Assembly (NCBI GenBank): GCA_030052745.1
Contig: JANBVO010000008.1
Coordinates: forward strand, 186,001 to 250,000
Length of the DNA stretch: 64,000 bases
From: Pleurostoma richardsiae
Lineage: Eukaryota > Ascomycota > Sordariomycetes > Calosphaeriales > Pleurostomataceae
Direction of reading: 5' to 3'
Under the pieces are notes generated by a model. The model saw only the letters and a program-made list of their open reading frames with translations. It ran no database searches and was not told the DNA's origin. The position numbers and the translations under genes are program-made. Shown here one piece after another: positions 56,648 to 64,000 of this stretch. Position 1 is the stretch's first letter. Each line of letters starts with the position of its first letter.

Positions 56648-58143
56648 GGTTCTTCAACTTTTGACGAGATAGGAGTCTAAAAACGAGTCGTGAGCTCGTA
56701 ACTTTGAGAGGGTCTTCGGTGCCTCTTCTACTATTCAGACCTGCGACATTGGCGGCTTGGCTACCTCGGTAAACCTGCACGCACGCCCCGGGGTATAGCA
56801 CGCAGATCGTCTTCGCTTCAATCTCAAAAGCATCTTCCATCATGCATCAGACAGAAAACGTGTGCGAGATGAGGGAATTGAGGGTGCCACTTTCCTTGGT
56901 TCCGATTGGCCGTCGTGCTTCGGAGAGGGAGTGGACTTGGAGTAGGCTTGAAGTTAAGCTTGAGAATAGTGTCTGGCCCATCGTCGCAGTAGTCGCTCGG
57001 TAGGATCCGGCGACCCCACAAAGGGGCTTGGGGTATTGTTCTCGGCCAGGACACATCGGACGACGAATCTAGATCAAGTCATGCCAGCACGCCAATGCAG
57101 CGGCTATGATCGCCAGCTACGGTTTCAGCCGTTTGATCTTCATCGAACAACCCGGTTCACCGGCCCGGTTGCGGCGGCGAGCATAAATGGGAAAAGCCTT
57201 TGAGTGAGGGTCAAGGGCCCAGGTGGCATCCAGCCGAGCAATTGTCACGTAAGAGACCTGCGCGAGAGTTGTATGTAGGATGCCGATTGCGAAGAGAATG
57301 GTTTTGCTCGGCTCCCGTAAAGCTCTGGGCTTAGCCCCAGATCTCAGCTTACAGCTTTCTCGTCCCAATTCGAATACGGAATACTTGAGACGACGTTGGA
57401 GTTTCACACTTGCCAAGCTTCGAAGATGCGGCGAAAGGCATTGTGGAGCCCAACCCCTGGTTTCAACTTCGCATCGAGAGCTCCCAGAGACCAAGCGCAC
57501 CAGCATGTTCGTCCCCAAGCCCATTGGCGGTGGACCTTCATCTCGTCTTTTTGCGCATCCTAAGGAGATCAGTCGATCATATTCTTCCCTGCTGGTAATC
57601 TCGGTAGCAAGCGGTGCTGCGAGAGAGCGAGAATCGTCGACTCCTTCATTGACTTGGCGCCGGCGCCTAGCCGAGTAAGCATATTAAGCGAGGCACTTGT
57701 TCGGCCCTGGCGTCCAGAGTCGGAATGGCGCAGCCGAAGAGCCCCAGACGTCATGATGCCTGCGGCAGCGCTAATGACCAGGAGGTGTAGGCCAAGGGTC
57801 ATGGTCAAACCTCGCCTGGAGTAGCACCCGGGCGGCCCTACTACCCCTGGCCGCAACCCCATCGCAGAGTTGCCCTCGTCGGCAACGCATATAATGGCCG
57901 CCTCTCCTCGCGATGTGACACTGCTGCTTCTCTCATCAGCATCGTCCTACATTCATTCAGGTCTGCTTTCTGGCTTGCTTCTTTCGTTCCTTTTCAATCT
58001 TTACCTTCCATTCGTTGCAGTTCTGTGAACTGGCCTTGTTCTTTCGCTTCACAGCACATACACTTGACTTCCTTCTCGTCTTCACTTAAGCTTGCCGCAT
58101 TTACAGACCATCGATCTACCCAAGCGACAAAAAAATCGCCAAA
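56648..58143. other. Intergenic, promoter and leader of the secreted Ala/Thr-rich gene
   Basis: About 1.5 kb. The last 250 bases are pyrimidine-rich (CTTTCTGGCTTGCTTCTTTCG) and end in GACAAAAAAATCGCCAAAATG, a strong start context typical of highly expressed fungal genes. A TATAATGG box at 57890 lies 250 bp before the ATG. No other gene supported. Confidence 0.5.
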
Positions 58144-59331
58144 ATGTCTCTTCGAACTGCTGCCGCATTCATCTTCGCTACCGCCGTCCAGGCCCGTTTC
58201 GGCCAGGAGCAGGGCAACGGCGCAATCGCCGCCATCAGCGCCCTGTCGGACCTGGGTCAGTCGGGCCAGGCTGCCACTCTTGCAGGTGGCTCGATCCAGT
58301 TCCTCCTTGCTGCTGCCAACCCTTGTGGCAAGCTCCAGCAGGCCGATCAGATCATTGCCGAACTCGGCACTAGCGACCGCGCTATCGCTGCCGCTCGGGG
58401 CCTCGTCGCCGCTGAGCAGAACTTCAACCCCTTCGTTGTCAGCATCCCGTCGATCTGCTCGGACACGAGCCTTCCGGCCACCGCCGAGCTCCGTGGTGTC
58501 GTTCCTCTGATCGATCCGGCAGTCGTGGGCTCAGATCTCGAGAATGCCAACTCCGCCACTTCGGTGACCACACCGTTCAGCGCGGATGGCCTCAGCGTTG
58601 CGCAGGTCATGGTTGCCAACGGATTCTCCAACTTCACCGCCGTTGCTCTTGACGGCACCAAGCAGGATGCCTCGAGCCTTGGTACTGACGCTTCTGCCGA
58701 CAGCGGATCGGCTGCCACCACCACCGCTGATGCCGCCGCCGCCACCACTACGGCTGCTAGCGTGGAGACATCTGCTGCCGTCGCCTGTGGCGGCACCATC
58801 ACCACCACGGTGGAGGCTGCCACTACCGTCGCGGCCGAGAGCACCAGCACTGCCGAAGCCGCTGCCACCACTGCCGCCTCCTCCGATGACGCCGCCAGCT
58901 CCGCCGCGCCCGCGGTCGGCTCCGGCGCCGTGCAGAACGACGTGACGGGCAACTTCGACGGCTTTGTGGCCTCGACCATCTCCGGTCTCGACTTCGGCAT
59001 CTGCGTGCCGACCATGAAGTTCGAGGCGGGGCTCAACGGGCGCAAGGACACCGAGTCGACCTTCCAGGCCATCGACCCCACGGTCAACAAGGGCCAGCAG
59101 GAGGCGCTCAACCCAGCCATCATCATGAACCGCATCCACGACCAGCTTACCAACGTGTGCGGCGCCAACCAGGCGGCCAAGGACGCGGCGGCGGCGGCGC
59201 AGACGCAGGTCGTGGCCACGGGCACGCGCGACGTGACCACGGCGGAGATGTGGAACACGCTGCTCGGGTTCGACGGCGCGGACACGAACCCCGACCAGGC
59301 TCCGAAGGCTGGTCTGGTTGGCCACACGTAA
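58144..59331 (+). CDS. Secreted Ala/Thr/Ser-rich protein, conserved fungal family (395 aa)
   Basis: A single-exon gene. A signal peptide (MSLRTAAAFIFATAVQA) leads to a conserved N-terminal region with FGQEQGNGAIAAISALSDLG and two Cys (NPCGK, SICSD). The centre (about residues 180-260) is a long Ala/Thr/Ser-rich, mucin-like tract likely to be O-glycosylated, with one Cys (ACGGTI). The C-terminal part is conserved, with GNFDGFVASTISGLDFGIC and NPAIIMNRIHDQLTNVC. I recognise this arrangement from widespread ascomycete secreted or cell-wall proteins, often misnamed circumsporozoite- or ribosomal-like, and induced in conidia or appressoria in some species. There is no GPI-anchor signal: it ends hydrophilic (APKAGLVGHT). 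The strong start context and strong C-ending codon bias suggest high expression. Function unknown. Confidence 0.85.
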   Translation: MSLRTAAAFIFATAVQARFGQEQGNGAIAAISALSDLGQSGQAATLAGGSIQFLLAAANPCGKLQQADQIIAELGTSDRAIAAARGLVAAEQNFNPFVVSIPSICSDTSLPATAELRGVVPLIDPAVVGSDLENANSATSVTTPFSADGLSVAQVMVANGFSNFTAVALDGTKQDASSLGTDASADSGSAATTTADAAAATTTAASVETSAAVACGGTITTTVEAATTVAAESTSTAEAAATTAASSDDAASSAAPAVGSGAVQNDVTGNFDGFVASTISGLDFGICVPTMKFEAGLNGRKDTESTFQAIDPTVNKGQQEALNPAIIMNRIHDQLTNVCGANQAAKDAAAAAQTQVVATGTRDVTTAEMWNTLLGFDGADTNPDQAPKAGLVGHT

Positions 59332-60039
59332 GAGGTCTCGTTGACCTGAGGGGATGGGGATTAGCATCGAGTCGGACTGTATGATAGGGGCTTGGAGGAT
59401 GACTTGTGAGGAGGTCATTTGTTTTGTTCTTGAGTATAGTTATACAGCATGCCAGAATCAGACTTACGATGTTACGCTCATGGTTTCAACTCGCACAAAT
59501 TCTTCAGACGTAATGGTGTAGTGCGATGCAGGTGTCGATCAAGAGTGAGCTGTTGTAGCCGAGTGGCAAAGCAAAGCATGACACCGACGCTGCTGTTTCT
59601 CGTCCGTGGACCCCGATGTGTCACAGCCAGTAGCACATGGATCTCACCTCAAGCGAAGGTTGACAATATTTGCCCAAGGAAGGAATCATGCCACTAGAGC
59701 AGAAGCCCAGCTGCTGTTGAGGATCCCCGCTGCGCACTTGAAAGCAAGAGCTAGAGTTCGAGTTTGTTCACCTCTTCGATCCTACCACATGCTCCAACGC
59801 TCACTAGGATCTTCCGCATGTGTCTTAAGCTTCACAAATCATTCTAGAAGGATATGCGCGTGCACTTCGACTCAGTTGGAACATGCCATTACTTGCTCTG
59901 ATCGTTTTCGTATGCAAGCTTGCACTCACAGCTTCCGACTGATATAAAAGGGTTCTGAAGGCGAGCCTCAGCGGCTTCCATAGGTAGAGACAGTCCTAAA
60001 CTCGTTTTCCAAGGGCCGTTCCCGTACCCGTAGCCTTTA
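59332..60039. other. Convergent intergenic region
   Basis: About 700 bp between convergent 3' ends. No repeats or open frames of note. Confidence 0.5.
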
Positions 60040-61146
60040 TCATTGTACCTTCCCTCTTGAGTCGACCGGCCAGATCTCCTCGATCACGCCTTTTCGATGC
60101 GCGTAATAGACATCATGCAGGTTAATCGTCGGGTCAATGTGGCTCGGTATCATCTCGACCCTGTCGCCGATCGTAAGCGCCGGCACGTCGTCATCCTCCC
60201 AGGTGAGCGACCCGTGCTCATCGCCCAAGACCCCGTAGACATATCTCGCATCTCTGCACTCGGCAAGCCCGCTGTCCGTCGTGAGCGACTTCAGCCCACT
60301 GTCTATCGTCACCACCCGCGGGCCCTGCTTGCTGAGGACCGTCGATAGGATCGACAAGCTGTTGGAGTAGAAGGTCCCCACCGCGTTGCGGTAGTCCGTG
60401 TCCATGAAGATGAACGATCCCGGCTGCACCTCTGTCACGCCAGGCACGCTCGCGCAGAACTCGGCCGTGCCGGTCCCGCCCGTCGTGACGACGCGGATGT
60501 CGAAGCCGGCCTGCCGTAGCGCCTCGGCCGTCTCCGTCAGGGTCTTCATCGACGCGAGGCACTGCTGTCGTCGGTCCTCCCGGTCGTGCAGGTGCTGCAG
60601 GTGGCCCTCGTAACCCTGCACGCCAATGATCTTGAGGTGCTCCAGCCCGCCGATGTGCCGTGCCAGAGCGAGAGCTGGCTCCCCCGGCTGCACGCCTGTG
60701 CGGTGCAGGCCGACGTCAAGGTCGACCAGCACTGAGATGGGCTCTTCGATGCCCGAGGCGGCCAGCGCATCGTTAATGGCGGTAGCGCCGACCTCGCTGT
60801 CGATCACGATGCGGATGTTCCTGTGCTCCCGGTACAGGTCCACGAGCCTCTTGACCTTGGGGGTCCCGATGATCTCACATGTGATCAGCAGGTCGTCGAA
60901 GCCGGCGGCGGCGATGGCCTCTGCCTCGCTGATCTTGGCGACGCAGCCGCCCCTGGCGCCGGCGGCCACCAGCTTCCGGGCAAGGATGGCGCTCTTGGTC
61001 GTCTTCAAGTGCGGTCGGATGCTGACTCCGGTCGGCAGGAGACTGTCCATCAGCTTCTTGATGTTGGCCTCCATCATGTCCAGGTCCACGATCATTGCTG
61101 GCGTGTCCAGGCTGTCGACACTGTCGCCGACCTTGGGGGAATACAT
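60040..61146 (-). CDS. Fold-type III PLP enzyme, D-threonine aldolase/D-serine dehydratase-like (368 aa)
   Basis: A single-exon gene from ATG 61146. It starts DSLDTPAMIVDLDMMEANI, then RPHLKTTKSAILA with the PLP lysine, followed by GGCVAKISEAEAIAAAGFDD, LVDLDVGLHRTG, GVQGYEGHLQH, and VVTTGGTGTAEFCASVPG, the phosphate-binding loop of alanine-racemase-type barrels. The C-terminal SHIDPTINLHDVYYAHR carries the His and Asp that hold the divalent metal in D-threonine aldolases and Zn-dependent D-serine dehydratases. The length (368 aa) is typical. It should act on D-amino acids or beta-hydroxy-D-amino acids; which substrate is preferred cannot be told from the sequence. The start is well placed, 10 bases before an in-frame stop-rich region. 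Confidence 0.9.
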   Translation of the reverse strand: MYSPKVGDSVDSLDTPAMIVDLDMMEANIKKLMDSLLPTGVSIRPHLKTTKSAILARKLVAAGARGGCVAKISEAEAIAAAGFDDLLITCEIIGTPKVKRLVDLYREHRNIRIVIDSEVGATAINDALAASGIEEPISVLVDLDVGLHRTGVQPGEPALALARHIGGLEHLKIIGVQGYEGHLQHLHDREDRRQQCLASMKTLTETAEALRQAGFDIRVVTTGGTGTAEFCASVPGVTEVQPGSFIFMDTDYRNAVGTFYSNSLSILSTVLSKQGPRVVTIDSGLKSLTTDSGLAECRDARYVYGVLGDEHGSLTWEDDDVPALTIGDRVEMIPSHIDPTINLHDVYYAHRKGVIEEIWPVDSRGKVQ

Positions 61147-62038
61147 TGTGCGTCAATTCAATGCCACCAAAACAGTCCGTTCGACTGTGGATCGGAAGGG
61201 GTTCTAGGAGATGCAAGGTGTTCAGAATCCGGTGAGGGGATAATCCCGCCGCCGCAGTAGTGACCAGATTTAATTAACTTAGGGGTCACGTTCTGCCTTT
61301 GTGTGGAGATCCCGTAAGCACCGCATAAACCGCATTCGGCCGGGGCCGATCGCTGGGACGGCCCGCCGATAGGAGCGCGCTGGTGGGTGCGTGTGGCGTG
61401 CGGCATAGGCATAGGCATACGGAGAGGCTACCGCCCGGAACACAGAACGCCATGTCACCGCCGCGAGGACACTGTAGAAGGGAGAAAGCAATGATAACGA
61501 GGATTTCTGGAAACTAAGCATCGTTATAACAGTGCATCAACACATTATGGCCCCTGTTTCTGTCGACTTCGTCAGGCGTCAAAATGCGTGGAACCCCGCC
61601 GTGGATGAAATAGAGTGGAATCATCAATAACCAAGTGGTGGAGGAGAATTTTGTCGACCTTTACCGGGCATCCACCTGATACGTGTTAAAGGAATCAGGC
61701 ACCACAAAGACTCTCCCGGAAATCCTTTCTTTATCTCTCCTTTCAGACCCTAACAGTGACTTCTATGGCCTACTGGAAAAGGCCCTGAGAGAGCCTGGAT
61801 CCAGGCTTCTTCCATGGCAGGCACCTAGTCAGGAAGAACTGGAGAATATAAGGAGGAGACTGGGGGTCGGTCTATTGAAGCGGAATTCTGGACCTGTAGA
61901 CTCAACTCGCAGCATTACACTGCTACTTCGGAGGGACTGCGAGAGACTCTAGAGAACCACGAAAAGGGAATCCCCCAATCTCAGAGCTGCCGCACAATAG
62001 TCTCATATTTCGTCCACAAGCCGTGTACTGTCCCAAAC
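61147..62038. other. Intergenic, divergent promoters
   Basis: About 900 bp between the PLP-enzyme and TPR-MYND genes. An open frame at 61683-61952 lacks an ATG and a recognisable domain. CATAGGCATAGGCATA near 61404-61419 is a short 6-bp repeat. Confidence 0.5.
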
Positions 62039-62741
62039 ATGGCCCAGCCGGTCTGGCCCAACTTCACCGGTGTCGGTCCAGGCGAGGATCCCTCGGCCTC
62101 CATTGAGGCAAACACCACTGCTGTAGACAAGAACAACCAAGCTGGCGCAAAGTCCCGTGAAGGGAAGCATGCCGAGGCCATCGTTCTACACAAAGAAGCC
62201 CTCACGATCAAAATATGTGCCTAGGGAGAGGCGTCGGTCCAAGCCGCGATCTCTTTCAACGCCCTCGGCGAGGAATATCTCAAGATCGGCGATCTGGACA
62301 GAGCAGAAGAGGCGTTCAACAAAGCCTTGAGGGTACGTGATGACAAAGAGTTCGGAGGGCTCGAATTGGGGCCTAGAAACGACACTGCTGCGACGCGGGA
62401 CAACATGGCCCAGTTCCTTGAGGCTCGTGGAAGGTTCGATAAAGCGCGGGAGATACGCATTAAGGGTGCTGCAAAGGGGGCTACGATGTGTGGGAACTAC
62501 CACGTGAGTGTTGTCTCTATTTTCGAGGAGCATGGTGCCGTTATACTCACAGTCAGGTGCACAGTGTTCAACTACTGGCGGCGCCATGTTGCCTAGAGAC
62601 CAACTCAGAGCATGCGGAACTTGTCGTTCAGTCTTCTACTGTAGCCAGGCGTGCCAGAAGAAGGACTGGGTTTCAAGACATAAACCTGCCTGCAAAGCCT
62701 ACATGGCTTCAAAGAATGCAAGCGGAGGCGTTGTAGCCTAG
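62039..62741 (+). pseudogene. TPR-MYND zinc finger protein, one in-frame amber codon
   Basis: Exons 62039-62503 and 62553-62741 (intron donor GTGAGT, acceptor CACAG) keep one frame of 218 codons. The first part has two TPR-like helix pairs: AGAKSREGKHAEAIVLHKEA and, after the stop, AISFNALGEEYLKIGDLDRA with AEEAFNKAL. The end is a MYND finger, ACGTCRSVFYCSQACQKKDW and SRHKPACKAY, with the Cys/His zinc ligands in order. A TAG at 62222-62224 (GCC TAG GGA) falls between the first and second TPR; the frame is otherwise perfect to the end. Small fungal TPR-MYND proteins of this layout are common and uncharacterised. Listed as a pseudogene only because of the stop; it may be an allele, a sequence error or a read-through case. 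Confidence 0.75.
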
Positions 62742-62976
62742 ATGGTGTGGGAACACCCTTGATATGTCTGCCATTTACCTACTAGTGCGATGGGCGACGA
62801 AACCCCTCGATCGGGGCGGAGCACGGGGAAGTGTAGCATAAAGGAGCCAACGCCACAGAGCGTTGACTGCATGTAATAGCCTGCTGGACAAACGAACTTC
62901 CTTGCAAGGCTGCAGCAGTTACCCTGCCGACTTTCTACACCTCGATAAGCTACTATGACATGCTCACATCATGATA

Positions 62977-64000
62977 CTAAACTCTAGACCAAGCCGGCTT
63001 TCCTTCAGCCCGTAGACTGACTGTCCTTGCCACCGCCAGCAAGGAGCTACCCAATAGCAGAGAACATCCCGCAAATATCTGACCGCCCCAATAATCTCCG
63101 TTCATTCTGCTAATGATGGCTCCGCCAACAGGGGGCCCTCCCAGGACCGCAAAACTGACAATAGTAAAGACCATGCCAGTCCGGACACCGACCAGCCGCA
63201 GGTCTTCCGTTAGACTGCTCAGCGCCGCCGGGGACATGCTCTGGACGGCAGCAGCGGTGATGGCGTAGACTACGGTCCAGGAGTACATGCCTGCCCTGTT
63301 CTCGACCGCGATCCAGCACAGGCAGAGAATGCCGCTTATTGTCGACATGGGCAAGAGCGTGTTAATGGGGCCGGCCTTTCTGTCTGAAATATAGTTGGGC
63401 AGCACTCGCCCTACTAGACCCACGCCGTTGAGGATGAGCAGGAGATTGAGGCTCTCCTCGTACGAGAAGCTCTGGCCATGAATCTCAGTACGGGCAAAGG
63501 AGGCAATGTACCAAAACGCAAAGTATACGCCAAAGAAGTTGAAAAACATGCTCGCCGCGTAGAGGCAGTAAACAGGGTCGCGGAAAGCGGATGGGTCGAT
63601 GACCGGCTTTCCCTTGGACGGCGGTAGGCGAGGCCTCATTAGGAGGTTGACAATCGCCAGGCTCGCCAGCTGCACACAGGCTATTGCACGCATGGTCCAG
63701 GGAAACCCGACCCGCGGCAGAAGCTGGCGGACCATGCTCGGGAAGATGAGGCCGCCGCTGGCGCTGCCCGCCATGCCGATGCCTATCGCCAACGACTTCC
63801 GCCGCCGGAAATAGGTGCTGACCACTGCCAAGCTCGGGCAGAAGACAAGGCCGTTGCCAAGTCCCATGCAGAGGCCCTGGGCCAGCAGTAGCTGCCAAAA
63901 CTCGGTTGCCTGTGCAGCGCAGAACAGGCCTACGACCTGCAGCAGCGAGCCGACGAGCAGGACGGGTCGGAAGTGGCCCCCATCTGACAGCCAGCCCGCC
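62977..64000 (-). CDS. MFS transporter, monocarboxylate-porter type, C-terminal part (5' end off window)
   Basis: The frame is open from the right edge to the stop at 62977, about 341 residues. It begins inside the first half (GWLSDGGHFRPVLLVGSLLQ), continues with the MCT-family segment CMGLGNGLVFCPSLAVVSTY and FRRRKSLAIGIGMAGSASGG, a central loop (RPRLPPSKGKPVIDP), and six further spans including FFNFFGVYFAFWYIASFA and VGRVLPNYISDRKAGPIN. This is the fungal MCH/monocarboxylate-porter group (riboflavin, nicotinate or carboxylate uptake in characterised members). There is no intron in the visible part. The substrate cannot be assigned. Confidence 0.88.
   Translation of the reverse strand, partial: AGWLSDGGHFRPVLLVGSLLQVVGLFCAAQATEFWQLLLAQGLCMGLGNGLVFCPSLAVVSTYFRRRKSLAIGIGMAGSASGGLIFPSMVRQLLPRVGFPWTMRAIACVQLASLAIVNLLMRPRLPPSKGKPVIDPSAFRDPVYCLYAASMFFNFFGVYFAFWYIASFARTEIHGQSFSYEESLNLLLILNGVGLVGRVLPNYISDRKAGPINTLLPMSTISGILCLCWIAVENRAGMYSWTVVYAITAAAVQSMSPAALSSLTEDLRLVGVRTGMVFTIVSFAVLGGPPVGGAIISRMNGDYWGGQIFAGCSLLLGSSLLAVARTVSLRAEGKPAWSRV

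Noticed and set aside
58347-59327. 326-aa minus-strand frame opposite the secreted Ala/Thr-rich gene
   Set aside because: Created by Ala/Thr codon repetition on the other strand; no conserved motif, while the plus-strand frame has a signal peptide and family motifs.
1-64000. Transposons, retroelement relics, CRISPR arrays, rRNA
   Set aside because: Looked for terminal repeats, transposase or reverse-transcriptase motifs, regularly spaced repeats and rRNA blocks by eye; none found. Short degraded pieces in the gene-poor stretches cannot be excluded without a search.

Overview
The window is nuclear DNA from a filamentous ascomycete, most likely a Sordariomycete. The evidence is GC-rich coding sequence, short spliceosomal introns (about 45-100 nt, GTRNGT donors, CT(A/G)A(C/T) branch points, YAG acceptors), HET-domain genes, a fusarinine-type siderophore gene set and secreted carbohydrate-active enzymes. 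I saw no rRNA, complete tRNA, CRISPR array or recognisable intact transposon. Exon borders come from splice signals and frame continuity read by eye.

Left part (1-13.9 kb): the 5' part of a sulfotransferase-family gene runs off the left edge. A long gene-poor stretch follows, then a decayed subtilisin-like protease (3463-6803, at least five in-frame stops and one frameshift), a small disordered four-exon protein (7600-8234), and an orphan gene (10253-11552) whose 5' part is a tandem array of near-identical exon+intron units and which carries one in-frame amber codon.

Siderophore block (13.9-26.4 kb): an AIF/FSP1-like FAD oxidoreductase (+), a SidF-like hydroxyornithine acyltransferase (-), a SidI-like acyl-CoA ligase (-) and a full-length ABC-B exporter resembling SitT (+). 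The two biosynthetic enzymes end in PKL and SKL (PTS1 peroxisomal signals), fitting the known peroxisomal location of this branch of fusarinine/TAFC synthesis. Seven copies of ATCWGATAA, the target of the iron-responsive GATA repressor SreA, lie upstream of all four genes; I saw none elsewhere in the window. SidH, the NRPS SidD and the siderophore importer are not here.

Middle part (26.4-48.5 kb): a noncoding 341-bp diverged tandem duplication, a MARVEL-type membrane protein, a short-chain dehydrogenase, a family CE12 rhamnogalacturonan acetylesterase, a small secreted five-exon protein, a Lag1/Lac1 (TLC) ceramide synthase, a WCGDC thioredoxin-like protein, a frameshifted member of a fungal hypothetical family, an alpha/beta hydrolase with a large disordered insert, and a patatin-like lipase whose frame stays open for 48 codons after its TGA.

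Right part (48.5-64 kb): two HET-domain genes in tandem (the first with one in-frame TAG), a secreted CrtC/kievitone-hydratase-like protein, a secreted alanine/threonine-rich protein, a fold-type III PLP enzyme (D-threonine aldolase/D-serine dehydratase type), a TPR-MYND gene with one in-frame TAG, and an MFS monocarboxylate-type transporter cut by the right edge. A recurrent theme is genes intact except for a single amber codon, each explainable by CAG to TAG.
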